Below are positions 26,334-35,169 of a stretch of DNA of 64,000 nucleotides, one piece after another. Position 1 is the stretch's first letter; each line of letters starts with the position of its first letter. Position numbers and translations under genes: made by a program. This DNA is from G965199725 sp965199725 (lineage in GTDB: Bacteria > Pseudomonadota > Gammaproteobacteria > Nitrosococcales > Methylophagaceae): contig OZ241321.1 in assembly GCA_965199725.1 (NCBI GenBank), positions 868,001-932,000 on the forward strand, written 5' to 3'. Under the pieces are notes generated by a model, which was not told the origin of the DNA, did no database searches, and was given only the letters and a program-made list of their open reading frames with translations.

Positions 26334-27101
26334 ATGGCGGTCACTATCAAAAGCGCAGCAGAAATTGCAAAAATGCGTATTGCTGGACAATTGGCAGCAC
26401 AAGTGTTGACAATGATTTCAGATCATGTTGAATCTGGGGTCACCACAGATGAGCTTAATACAATCTGCCATGATTATATTGTTAATAAGCAGCAGGCAGT
26501 TCCTGCACCGCTCAATTACCAAGGTTTTCCAAAATCAATCTGTACATCAGTCAACCATGTTATTTGTCACGGTATTCCCAGTGATAAAAAACTAAAAGAA
26601 GGTGATATTATCAACATTGATATTACCGTTATTAAAGACGGTTACCATGGCGACACTAGTATGATGTTTCATGTTGGCAAAACGTCAATTATCGCGCAAA
26701 GACTCTGTAAAAATGCACGTGAAGCAATGATTATTGGTATTAAACTGGTTAAGCCAGGTACCCAACTAGGCGATATTGGATACGCTATTCAACAGCATAT
26801 TGAAGCAGAGCATTTTTCCGTTGTCAGGGAATACTGTGGTCACGGTATTGGTACACAATTTCATGAAGAACCTCAGGTATTACATTACGGCACACCTGGC
26901 GCAGGTTTAACATTGGAAGCGGGCATGACCTTTACGATTGAACCTATGGTAAATGCCGGCAAGCCTAATATCAGACAGCTACCGGATAATTGGACGGTGG
27001 TGACAAAAGACCGATCTTTATCAGCACAGTGGGAGCATACTGTTTTAGTAACAAGTGATGGCTATGAAGTGCTGACACTGCGGGAAGATGAAGTTATTTA
27101 A
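26334..27101 (+). CDS. map: Methionine aminopeptidase type I
   Basis: Removes the initiator methionine from nascent proteins. All five metal ligands are visible: D96 and D107 (NIDITVIKDGYHGDTS), H170 (CGHGIGTQFHE), E203 (TIEPMVNAG) and E234 (QWEHTVLVT), with the substrate-contact histidine H79 (VICHGIP). At 255 residues it is family-sized. It has AAGGA before the ATG and is divergent from rpsB, sharing a 230-base promoter region with it, as in E. coli. Confidence 0.98.
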   Translation: MAVTIKSAAEIAKMRIAGQLAAQVLTMISDHVESGVTTDELNTICHDYIVNKQQAVPAPLNYQGFPKSICTSVNHVICHGIPSDKKLKEGDIINIDITVIKDGYHGDTSMMFHVGKTSIIAQRLCKNAREAMIIGIKLVKPGTQLGDIGYAIQQHIEAEHFSVVREYCGHGIGTQFHEEPQVLHYGTPGAGLTLEAGMTFTIEPMVNAGKPNIRQLPDNWTVVTKDRSLSAQWEHTVLVTSDGYEVLTLREDEVI

Positions 27102-27156
27102 TTTAATAGCCAAAAAAGTCAGGTATCCTTGCTTCTTTCAAGCTATGCTTCTTGGC

Positions 27157-27179
27157 TTATCCTAGATTATTAAGGATAA
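27157..27179 (+). terminator. Possible hairpin downstream of map
   Basis: TTATCCT and AGGATAA form a seven-base stem around a nine-base loop about 55 bases after the map stop. There is no strong T run, so it is only a candidate transcript end. Confidence 0.3.
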
Positions 27180-27258
27180 TAAGTAAGTACACTTGATACA
27201 TATTGCACAAATAAAGATGGGCCAAGCTATCGCCAATGATATCTACCTACAGATTTAC

Positions 27259-27460
27259 TTAATGATGACTGTGATCGTGATGTTCAGTACCAGAAACCAT
27301 TAATTTATCTGCTAATTTTGCCTGTCTTATTCCTGCCAATACCTTTGATATTAATAATATCTGCTACCTTTTTAAGGTCACCGTTGTCTTCGCGGTATTT
27401 TACGACAGCATTAGCAGTGGCTGCACCCATGCCCTCTTTAACGTTCGTAACTCCACACCG
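27259..27460 (-). pseudogene. Remnant of a ComEA-like helix-hairpin-helix protein with His-rich tail
   Basis: Read across frames on the minus strand, this stretch gives GMGAATANAVVKYREDNG, then VADIINIKGIG, a helix-hairpin-helix domain like that of ComEA and YbaV DNA-binding proteins. A frame change within KGIG then leads to RQAKLADKLMVSGTEHHDHSHH and a stop. The His/Asp-rich end could bind metal. The N-terminus is missing: the reading runs directly out of the DoxX-like remnant at about 27450 through another frame change. At least two frameshifts make an intact product unlikely. Confidence 0.6.
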
Positions 27461-28092
27461 CCCGCAACAAAAGCAAACTCGCGCTTAAACCCATTTAGAT
27501 TGGCAATAAAAGATTTATCCACGTTGAATTTATAAGCCATATACCACAGCATAATCAATGCCGGCATAATGTAAACTAACTCCGCCAGCCAGCAGAGTCG
27601 CTATGATAAGCAAGGGGCTGTTGCAAATGTCTGAATATTGAGCATACCAAAACACTGCATCAATGCCAAGTGGTATTGCCAGTGACAGCCTAAGCAAAAG
27701 CCCAACAGCATCCGGATTAATATTGGTATTAACCTCTGGTACACCAAAGTATTTTGTATCTATACTATATGCGCCCGGACCTGAATTATATATTGCAAAC
27801 ATAATGCCTGATAAAGCAATATCCCTTATCCGCACAAAAATAGCTGGGGCAAGATAGGTCTTAACAGCCGCATCTATGCCAGGTACAGTCAATACTGGCA
27901 GTGCTATCAAGAATGTCCATAATAAAAATCCATATATAGGCTTAAAAGGCGTACGGCAAAACCAACGATCAACGCGACACCGCTTATCAACTCAAACGCA
28001 GATAATGATGTTAAAAATCCCCATGGTGAAATGTGGCTAGGTACGAATAAAAAATCAATAAAAAGAGGTATACATTTTAAACTAAAGCCTAC
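27454..28092 (-). pseudogene. Frameshifted DoxX-like integral membrane protein
   Basis: Three reading segments join into one multi-pass membrane protein. The first (about 28092-27905) reads FVPSHISPWGFLTSLSAFEL and ISGVALIVGFAVRLLSLY. After a frame change at the T5 run near 27924-27928 the second continues WTFLIALPVLTVPG, KTYLAPAIFVRIRDIALSG and GLLLRLSLAIPLGID to a stop at 27530. A third frame overlapping that stop continues MAYKFNVDKSFIANLNGFKR. The pattern resembles DoxX-family proteins (inference). It begins right after the PepSY gene stop and was probably the third gene of the iron-uptake operon. Confidence 0.65.
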
Positions 28093-28097
28093 AAAAA

Positions 28098-29219
28098 TTA
28101 TATTGTCTTGTGTAGTTTGCTTTTTCTATTGCGCATTGTCCAGACTGTTAACCCTGTGATTGCAAGATAAAAAGGAGCCAAGCCAAAAAAACACCAGATT
28201 ATTTTGCTGCCTAATCCACCAAATGAGCCAAAATGTAGCTCACGAAAACTATCAAAGAATTGAGTAGCAGCATCAGTATCGCGACCATCAATGGCTACAA
28301 TAAAATCAGCTGTTGAACGTTCATAGGTAACAGTAGAAGCATAGTTACTGGCAAAAAAATTTATACTAGGCTGAAACCCAAAAACAGTGATATTCAATTC
28401 TGGTTCATAAGGATAAAGCAGATAAGTAGGGGTGAAATAATCAAGCCGAACCTGACTATCATCTAATAATCGCTGAAAATCTATATGCTCGCCATAAAGT
28501 GGGGCTGAAGGCTCATAGCGTGGTTCATCACCATGCTCAAAAACTTCATGATAGTAGGCCATGGTATTGAAATAGATACCAGTGATACCGAGGATTAATA
28601 TGATTGGTGCCGACCATGCGCCGATCAAACGATGTAAGTCGCCTGATACTACTCGCACAGGTTTGTTGATACGGAGCCTGAATAGCTGCAACCAGAATTT
28701 ACGATGAATGATTAAGCCGCTCACTCCTAAAAATGTCAAGATGATGGCTGCGATCAATCCTATGAATGTGCCCCATTGGGAGTGCTCGCTACCAATACCG
28801 TTGAGCATAAATGTATAGTGCAAGCTAAGTAGCCAGTCGGTTAAATTACTGGTGAGCGATACTGGCTCACTAAGTACTTTATTGGAAAATGGGTTAAAAT
28901 AAATTTTATACCAATCATGTGTACCTTTTTTCACAAGATAAACGCGATCGGCCTCTTTACCGTCATTAAATATTTCCCATGCTCCCAGAATATAATCAGG
29001 AAAACGATCTTCAACGGTTCGCTGAAGATCATTGTGATCTTGGCGAGAAAGACCTGTATTTATTGAATCCTGATAAGGAAGCGCAGCTACCTTAGGCATT
29101 AACCACTGATCTATTTCGGTTTTGAATACCAAAATACTGCCAGTTACTGATGCAATCATGATAGGTATCATCGCCAGCAGGGAAAAATAGCTGTGAAACT
29201 TGAGCAGCGTTTTTCTCAC
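28098..29219 (-). CDS. PepSY-associated transmembrane protein (iron-locus membrane protein)
   Basis: A 373-residue membrane protein of the PepSY-TM type, often found beside siderophore receptors and suspected to act in ferric-siderophore reduction or handling in the inner membrane. It opens KFHSYFSLLAMIPIMIASVTGS (first helix, about residues 8-32), has a periplasmic region with WYKIYFNPFSNKVLS, paired helices around 150-170 with GLIIHRKFW, DLHRLIGAW then a helix to about 225, and a last helix near 345-362. It is 65 bases downstream of the TonB receptor on the same strand, so co-transcription is likely. Confidence 0.8.
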   Translation of the reverse strand: MRKTLLKFHSYFSLLAMIPIMIASVTGSILVFKTEIDQWLMPKVAALPYQDSINTGLSRQDHNDLQRTVEDRFPDYILGAWEIFNDGKEADRVYLVKKGTHDWYKIYFNPFSNKVLSEPVSLTSNLTDWLLSLHYTFMLNGIGSEHSQWGTFIGLIAAIILTFLGVSGLIIHRKFWLQLFRLRINKPVRVVSGDLHRLIGAWSAPIILILGITGIYFNTMAYYHEVFEHGDEPRYEPSAPLYGEHIDFQRLLDDSQVRLDYFTPTYLLYPYEPELNITVFGFQPSINFFASNYASTVTYERSTADFIVAIDGRDTDAATQFFDSFRELHFGSFGGLGSKIIWCFFGLAPFYLAITGLTVWTMRNRKSKLHKTI

Positions 29220-29284
29220 GGATAGACTTTCCTATTAAAAGTTTGCTTGCCCAGTCTTTTGGCAAACTAGAGTGTTCACATATC

Positions 29285-31369
29285 CTATAAAGTCCAGCGC
29301 AATGAAGCAGATATATTACGTGGCGCACCGTAGTAACCTTGAGCCCAATAAAGACTTTTTAGATATTTTTCGTCAGTGGCGTTATCAATGTTTACTGACA
29401 AGCTGAGTTCATTATTTAACTGGTAGTGCGCGACCAGATCAACTAACGTATAAGCGTCTTGCTTGATCTGTCTGTCAGATATATGAATAGTATCTTGCCA
29501 TTTCATAACACTGCCAACACGAAGTCCAGCAACAGAGGGTACGTTATAAGTTATTGACATTTTGAGCATATCAGACGGGATAAACGTGCGTGCGTCTTTA
29601 CCTGTCCGCTTATCTTCAATATCAACTTTAGTATAACCAGCGCCCACATTAAAACCGTCAGTCAATTCACCAGCAAGCTCAATTTCATAGCCTCGGCTTT
29701 TTAAATCTATTCCCCGGTAAATTGCTATACCATCATCATTTCTACCCACAAACTCGCCAAAGTTTTTCTGATCAGAAGCAAAGCGGGCAATAGTAAGCGT
29801 AGCACGTCCATTATTAAAAGATTTTTTAATGCCAAACTCGGTAGACTCACCTAATGTCGGACCCAGCGGCCTTAAACCGCTATTAACCCAAGACTGCTGC
29901 TTAAAAACCTCGCTGTAGCTGCCATATAACGCAACACTATCAAATGCTTCCCAAGTAGCGCCATAGTAAGGTGTAGTTTCATCCGCCTTTGACTTGCTAT
30001 CAGCACCATAACTCATCCCTGACTGATTTAAGTTTGTATTACGTGCACCCAGCAATACATGGAAATTATCCAGTATATTCCAGCGGGTTGCAAGGTAATA
30101 TGCCGTTTGCCTGAGATCAATATCGCCGGCATCTGTTGCTTTACTGGAAGTAAAATTCATACGCGGAGTGTTACCTTCTGCCCAATCACTACCTAATACA
30201 GGATAGCCATTAGCAGGATCGGAAGTAGACTGCTGTTTTAACTCTATATCCGAATCGCTATATCCAAATACGACTTGATGATATCGTCCAAACAGATCAA
30301 TATCGCCGCTCAAGAAAACTTCACTATTTTTCTGCACTTGCTTCCTCCAATAAGCACTTGACCAACCTTTAAGTCCGATTTCAGTAGCACGATTTGGAAC
30401 ACCATATACATAAAACAACTCTGAGTCATACTTGTCTTTATCATGAACAAAGTGAACATTGAAACTCCAGAGATCGCTCAAATCCTGCTTAAATTCAATA
30501 AAAGTTTGTCTTTTCTTGCTGTCAGCAAATGTCCAGTCTGGCGCATTGCTGGTTGAAGCCTTGTAGTCCGTCTGGCTATCATCAGAGTACAATAGCGGCA
30601 ACGCTCCCCATAAAACCCCCCTGGAATCATCGTTATCATAACTGTAGCCGACTGTAAATTTAGTAGAATCACTTATATCAAACGCTAATATGCCATAAAA
30701 GAGCTTAGTTTTGTCCTGGTAGCGATCCAGATAGGATCTACCTTCATCGTAAGCAACCACTAAACGACCATTGATAAACGGTGCTATTGATCCAGAAATA
30801 TCACTTTCTACGCGGCGGTTGTCCCACTGCCCAAGCGAAACTGCAACTGATGATTGACGCGTCTTAGTCGGACGCTTGCGCACGTAATTAATAGTTGCAG
30901 AGGGATTAGCAAGACCAGTAATAAGTCCCGCCGCACCTTTAACCACCTCAACTCTTTCATAAATTGCTGTGTCCTGCTTACCTAAATTAAGGCCAGAAAC
31001 AAAAGGTACACCTACCCCGTCGTACTGAAAATTAACAATATCAAATCCTCGGGCTGTGTAATAGGTTCGGTTAGTCTCTATTTCCTCTACCGTCACACCA
31101 GGAGCATAATCAAGCGCATCGTTGATTTTAATCAGTCCAAAATCATCTAACTGTAAGCGCGATATAGATGTAACGGTTTGTGGCGTTTCCATAGTGGTTA
31201 ATTCAAGATTAGTCGCCACATCTGTAGGAGATGGATCACCATAAACAATGTAAGTATCTCCTATTGCATCAGTAAGCTCATCGCCCGCGCCCCCCCCAAT
31301 TACTAAAGTAGGGAAAATTGCGCCAGAAAATAGCAATACGACAAGGTAGTGATTACGGTATAAAATCAT
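29285..31369 (-). CDS. TonB-dependent siderophore receptor
   Basis: A 694-residue outer-membrane receptor of the ferric-siderophore class (FpvA/FhuE/FoxA-like), using TonB energy to import ferric chelates. The N-terminus has a hydrophobic signal (about residues 8-24), followed after the G8 tract by the plug domain: TMETPQTVTSISR, DALDYAPGVTVEE, YTARGFDI and VEVVKGAAGLITGLANPSATINYVRK (about 138-163). The barrel ends INIDNATDEKYLKSLYW-like and terminates in RWTL rather than a final aromatic residue. A Fur-box-like sequence precedes it and a PepSY protein follows. The substrate cannot be read from the sequence. Confidence 0.92.
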   Translation of the reverse strand: MILYRNHYLVVLLFSGAIFPTLVIGGGAGDELTDAIGDTYIVYGDPSPTDVATNLELTTMETPQTVTSISRLQLDDFGLIKINDALDYAPGVTVEEIETNRTYYTARGFDIVNFQYDGVGVPFVSGLNLGKQDTAIYERVEVVKGAAGLITGLANPSATINYVRKRPTKTRQSSVAVSLGQWDNRRVESDISGSIAPFINGRLVVAYDEGRSYLDRYQDKTKLFYGILAFDISDSTKFTVGYSYDNDDSRGVLWGALPLLYSDDSQTDYKASTSNAPDWTFADSKKRQTFIEFKQDLSDLWSFNVHFVHDKDKYDSELFYVYGVPNRATEIGLKGWSSAYWRKQVQKNSEVFLSGDIDLFGRYHQVVFGYSDSDIELKQQSTSDPANGYPVLGSDWAEGNTPRMNFTSSKATDAGDIDLRQTAYYLATRWNILDNFHVLLGARNTNLNQSGMSYGADSKSKADETTPYYGATWEAFDSVALYGSYSEVFKQQSWVNSGLRPLGPTLGESTEFGIKKSFNNGRATLTIARFASDQKNFGEFVGRNDDGIAIYRGIDLKSRGYEIELAGELTDGFNVGAGYTKVDIEDKRTGKDARTFIPSDMLKMSITYNVPSVAGLRVGSVMKWQDTIHISDRQIKQDAYTLVDLVAHYQLNNELSLSVNIDNATDEKYLKSLYWAQGYYGAPRNISASLRWTL
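31290..31297 (-). repeat. Homopolymeric G8 tract near the receptor's signal peptide
   Basis: Eight G in the coding strand encode part of IGGGAGDE, about residues 24-31, at the end of the signal-peptide region. In the present length the frame is open. A change by one base would put the rest of the receptor out of frame, the arrangement known for phase-variable outer-membrane receptors in other bacteria. Confidence 0.85.
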
Positions 31370-31383
31370 TTATAAAATCCTCT

Positions 31384-31410
31384 AATAATAATGATTATTA
31401 TTATTAATAT
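31384..31410 (-). promoter_or_regulatory. Fur-box-like palindrome upstream of the siderophore receptor
   Basis: AATAATAATGATTATTATTATTAAT, 15 to 40 bases before the receptor start, resembles the GATAAT hexamer array recognised by Fur (5 of 6, 4 of 6 and 5 of 6 matches in the three hexamers by eye). Its location fits iron repression of the receptor and PepSY genes. High AT content makes chance matches easier. Confidence 0.6.
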
Positions 31411-31606
31411 AAAATTAAACGTATGCTTGGTCAATCCCAAAAAGACAAACTGGGGATTATTGTAAAATAAGCGGGGCTTAAGTCACTTTAGAGTCGATCA
31501 TAGACGTGCCACTCTAATTGCCACCTCAAAATATAAGCTTAGATACAATATGAAAGACAAAGATATGGCCACTATGATTATAAGAATTTGATTAAAAGTG
31601 AACCTC

Positions 31607-32137
31607 TTAACTAGTCTTGAGCCTTTTTAAATAAGCGAATAACCCAGTCAGGTTATCATGTTCATCTGTAATGACAAAATCGCTTTTAGTTGGTGCTTCA
31701 AAAGGATCAGAAATACCAGTAAACTGCGAAATTTTTCCAGAACGCGCCTTTTTATACAGCCCTTTAGGGTCTCTTTTTTCGCATACTTCTAAAGGCATAT
31801 TTATCCATATCTCTATGTACCTTGCCCCTAGTTGGGTTATCAGAGTGCGATTTGCCAATCGATCTTCATCATAAGGCGCAATGTTAGCACAAATGGCGAT
31901 ATGGCCTTTTTTTATTGCCTCGCTTGCAAGACGACCGATATGGCGAACATTGTCAGATCGATCTTTTTTGCTAAAACCGATCTTTTTATTCCTTCTCACA
32001 TCATCACCATCTAATAAGGTGACCATTAACATATTATCTTTTGCTAAAAGCATTGATCTTAACTTATTGGCATAAGTAGTTTTGCCGCTTCCAGATAAAC
32101 CAATAAAATAAAAACAAAATTTGCCGTTCAAAAGCAT
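31607..32137 (-). CDS. cysC: Adenylylsulfate (APS) kinase
   Basis: CysC phosphorylates APS to PAPS, used in sulfate assimilation or as a sulfuryl donor. The 176-residue product has the P-loop GLSGSGKTT (residues 13-21), LLDGDDVRR, SKKDRSDNVRHIGRLA, APYDEDR in place of the common SPYRxxR, and the lid region CEKRDPKGLYKKARSGKI followed by FTGISDPFEAP. No cysD, cysN, cysH or sulfurylase gene is nearby, so its role could be assimilation with distant partners or supply of PAPS for sulfotransfer. A possible FNR-type site lies upstream. Confidence 0.9.
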   Translation of the reverse strand: MLLNGKFCFYFIGLSGSGKTTYANKLRSMLLAKDNMLMVTLLDGDDVRRNKKIGFSKKDRSDNVRHIGRLASEAIKKGHIAICANIAPYDEDRLANRTLITQLGARYIEIWINMPLEVCEKRDPKGLYKKARSGKISQFTGISDPFEAPTKSDFVITDEHDNLTGLFAYLKRLKTS

Positions 32138-32214
32138 AGCATGATTCTCATACCGGAAATTAATTAGAGTATAGCGCTATCCCTCATTAACATATGCTAG
32201 TGATCCATCTATAT

Positions 32215-32228
32215 TTGATTTAGATCAG
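32215..32228. promoter_or_regulatory. FNR/ANR-like palindrome upstream of cysC
   Basis: TTGAT-TTAG-ATCAG matches nine of the ten defined bases of the FNR consensus TTGAT-N4-ATCAA. It is centred about 85 bases upstream of the cysC start, between cysC and pnp. No supporting regulator gene is visible in the window, so the assignment is tentative. Confidence 0.35.
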
Positions 32229-32281
32229 CTAAATGAAGAACATCTTTTATGCCAAGCCCAATTAAATACAAAAAATAACTG

Positions 32282-34363
32282 CTATCGATCATGCACTGCT
32301 TTAATGCTCAGACGAACACGACCCTGCCTGTCAACCTCCAGTACCTTCACTTTGACAGTATCCCCTTCAGACAATTTGTCACTGACATTTTCAACACGTT
32401 CGTTCGAAATTTGCGAGATATGCACCAAGCCATCCTTGCCTGGCAATATAGTAACAAATGCACCAAAGTCCATTAATTTAGCAACCCGTCCTTCATAGAT
32501 AGCGCCAACCTCAACCTCAGCAGTAATTTGATCTATGCGGCGTAATGCTTCCTGTCCAGCATCACGATCGGAAGAGAAAATCATCACCGTACCGTCATCC
32601 TGAATATCAATAACAGCGCCTGTTTCTTCGGTTAGCGCACGAATTGTCGCACCCCCTTTGCCAATAACATCACGAATTTTATCAGCGTTAATTTTAATAG
32701 TGATAATACGTGGAGCAAATTCGGACATTTCCTTACGGTGTGAAGGCAGACTGGCGTTCATAGTATCAAGAATGGTTAAGCGACCATCGCGTGCTTGTGC
32801 CAAGGCTGTGCGCATAATTTCTGCATCAATGCCTTCAATTTTAATATCCATCTGTAAAGCGGTCACTCCTTTTTCAGTACCAGCAACCTTGAAATCCATA
32901 TCACCTAAATGATCCTCATCGCCTAAAATATCAGTTAATACAGCAAAGCCATGATCCTCTTTGATGAGTCCCATTGCAATACCCGCCACAGGGGCTTTAA
33001 TGGGTACGCCAGCATCCATCAATGCCAGGCTTGTACCGCATACAGAAGCCATTGAGCTTGATCCATTTGATTCGGTAATTTCTGATACCACACGGACAAC
33101 ATAGGGAAAATCTTCGGCAGTGGGCATCACCGCAGAAATACCGCGCTTGGCTAATTTACCATGACCAATTTCGCGGCGTTTAGGACTGCCAATAAAACCA
33201 GTTTCGCCCACAGAAAAGGGTGGAAAATTATAATGTAACATGAAACGATCGCGATACTCGCCTTCAACTGCATCAACCATTTGCGCATCACGTTCAGTAC
33301 CTAAAGTAGCTGCAACAAGCGCCTGTGTTTCGCCACGGGTAAATAATGCAGAACCGTGAACACGAGGCAATATTGCTGTTTCAACTGTTACCTGACGAAC
33401 AGTAATGGTATCACGCCCATCAATACGAGCCTTGCCATCAATAATTTTGCCACGTACCAATTCTTTTTCCAGTCTGGACAATGCAGCATTCACATCATCA
33501 GCAGATATAGCTGAATCTTCATTGGCCATTTCAGCAACTATATTCTCACGAATGGTCGCCAATGTATCCTGCCGAACCAGTTTATCGCTGATAGTGTATG
33601 CCTGCTCAACATCAGCATAGGCATTATCTTTAACCGCATGATAAACAGCAGGGTCTTTTTCATCTGGCGCCCAATCCCATGCCTTTTTACCCGCCTCTAC
33701 TGCTAAATCGTTAATCAGATTAATGGCCGTTTGTAATTGTTGATGACCGAACATGACTGACCCCAACATCACTTCTTCTGGCAATTCGGCCGCTTCTGAT
33801 TCAACCATTAATACGGCGGTGTTAGTACCAGCAACAACTAAGTCTAGCCCACTTGTCAGCAGTTGGTCTTTGCTTGGATTAAGTACATAATTACCATCAA
33901 TATAGCCAACACGGGCACCAGCAATAGGGCCATTAAAAGGAATACCGGAAATCGCTAACGCAGCAGAGGCGCCAATCATTGCCGGAATATCAGGATCAAT
34001 AGCCGGATCCAACGAAACAACTGTTGCAATGACCTGGACTTCATTAAAAAAACCCTCTGGAAATAAGGGACGAAGCGGGCGATCAATTAATCGTGAGATC
34101 AGTATTTCTTTTTCTGAAGGCCTGCCTTCACGCTTAAAAAATCCACCAGGAATTTTACCTGCTGCATAGGTACGCTCCTGATAATTGACTGTCAGTGGGA
34201 AAAAATCCTGTCCGGGCTGAGCGCTCTTTCTGCCTACTGCTGTTACCATGACTGATGTGTCGCCAAGACTGGCAATAACTGCACCTCCTGCCTGACGGGC
34301 AATTTTTCCAGTTTCAAGACTTAAAGCATGATCACCATATTGCGCTACTTTTTTTACATTCAC
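32282..34363 (-). CDS. pnp: Polynucleotide phosphorylase
   Basis: PNPase is the trimeric 3'-5' phosphorolytic exoribonuclease of the RNA degradosome. The 693-residue product has two RNase PH-like domains (about residues 1-220 and 300-540; FFPLTVNYQERTYAAGKIPG and FMLHYNFPPFSVGETG), a KH domain (DVIGKGGATIRALTEETGA, about 563-581) and an S1 domain (YEGRVAKLMDFGAFVTILPG) to the C-terminus. Order rpsO-pnp is conserved, with a hairpin terminator between them. Confidence 0.99.
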   Translation of the reverse strand: MNVKKVAQYGDHALSLETGKIARQAGGAVIASLGDTSVMVTAVGRKSAQPGQDFFPLTVNYQERTYAAGKIPGGFFKREGRPSEKEILISRLIDRPLRPLFPEGFFNEVQVIATVVSLDPAIDPDIPAMIGASAALAISGIPFNGPIAGARVGYIDGNYVLNPSKDQLLTSGLDLVVAGTNTAVLMVESEAAELPEEVMLGSVMFGHQQLQTAINLINDLAVEAGKKAWDWAPDEKDPAVYHAVKDNAYADVEQAYTISDKLVRQDTLATIRENIVAEMANEDSAISADDVNAALSRLEKELVRGKIIDGKARIDGRDTITVRQVTVETAILPRVHGSALFTRGETQALVAATLGTERDAQMVDAVEGEYRDRFMLHYNFPPFSVGETGFIGSPKRREIGHGKLAKRGISAVMPTAEDFPYVVRVVSEITESNGSSSMASVCGTSLALMDAGVPIKAPVAGIAMGLIKEDHGFAVLTDILGDEDHLGDMDFKVAGTEKGVTALQMDIKIEGIDAEIMRTALAQARDGRLTILDTMNASLPSHRKEMSEFAPRIITIKINADKIRDVIGKGGATIRALTEETGAVIDIQDDGTVMIFSSDRDAGQEALRRIDQITAEVEVGAIYEGRVAKLMDFGAFVTILPGKDGLVHISQISNERVENVSDKLSEGDTVKVKVLEVDRQGRVRLSIKAVHDR

Positions 34364-34419
34364 TATTTTTTATTCCTTAAATATGTGCCATACAAGCTAT
34401 GGCGCACAAGTATTAATTA

Positions 34420-34461
34420 CAAAACAAAATACCCCTGAAACCAAATTGATTTTAGGGGTAT
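34420..34461 (-). terminator. Hairpin terminator between rpsO and pnp
   Basis: On the minus strand ATACCCCTAAAA pairs with TTTCAGGGGTAT and is followed by TTTTGTTTTG. It lies about 85 bases after the rpsO stop. In E. coli the equivalent region holds a terminator and an RNase III processing site controlling pnp; the same kind of role is likely here. Confidence 0.7.
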
Positions 34462-34546
34462 ATCCTGATTCTTACGCTATAATCATTTAAGATTGAAAAC
34501 ACTAGCTATTCTAGCTATTGTGTCTTTTCACTGAAAACGACCAAAT

Positions 34547-34816
34547 TTAACGACGCAAACCCAAACTACTGATGAGGTTACGATAACGCGTGATGTCCTT
34601 ATTTTTCAGATAGTCCAGCATCTTTCGGCGGCGACTGACCATTTTTAATAAACCTTGACGCGAATGATGATCGCGAATGTTATTTTTAAAATGTTCAGAT
34701 AAGTTAATAATGCGGGTCGTTAACAAAGCAACTTGCACCTCTGCTGAACCAGTATCGTCTTCTGAGCACTGATATTTTCTGATAACTGCCCGTGTTGTTT
34801 CTGGTGCTAACGACAT
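34547..34816 (-). CDS. rpsO: Ribosomal protein uS15
   Basis: A primary 16S rRNA-binding protein of the 30S platform. The 89-residue product matches the standard length and shows DDTGSAEVQVALLTTRI (about residues 20-36), FKNNIRDHHSRQGLLKMVSRRRKMLDYL and ends LISSLGLRR. It lies between truB and pnp. Confidence 0.99.
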   Translation of the reverse strand: MSLAPETTRAVIRKYQCSEDDTGSAEVQVALLTTRIINLSEHFKNNIRDHHSRQGLLKMVSRRRKMLDYLKNKDITRYRNLISSLGLRR

Positions 34817-35169
34817 AAAAATCCCAAATTTGTGTATGGCAGTTGCCTGCTATCTCAAGTTAAATAACTAGAATTCCTGGTCATCAACAACCAGACTATC
34901 CACCTTATGCTGAGATTGTACCGAGTTTTGTCTGCTTAAACAAGCCATATTGCTACTGACTGTTAAGCAGTCTCTACAGCAAATGTAGCAAGTCTCTGCA
35001 TATCCATTTATAGCTCCAGCAACAAAGCACATTACCAGTGGGCTCTTCTGTATCAAATTAAAGAACAGATTTTTTCGCGGTAACACCAACAACGGTTCTC
35101 TTGAGGGAACATTTGGATGCGTAGCACTTTTTCTATAAGACAAATAATACTAAGGAATGGAGGGAGGCT
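34817..35169. other. 353-base spacer between truB and rpsO
   Basis: No gene is supported. A minus-strand open frame at 34868-35143 starts only at TTG, has no family features and no clear ribosome-binding site. Small inverted repeats (GACTG/CAGTC near 34960, CTGG/CCAG near 34880) are present. The rpsO promoter and S15 autoregulatory leader would be expected here but I cannot define them. Confidence 0.5.

Noticed and set aside
34868..35143. 91-codon minus-strand ORF between truB and rpsO
   Set aside because: TTG start without a Shine-Dalgarno, composition not protein-like, no recognisable motif.
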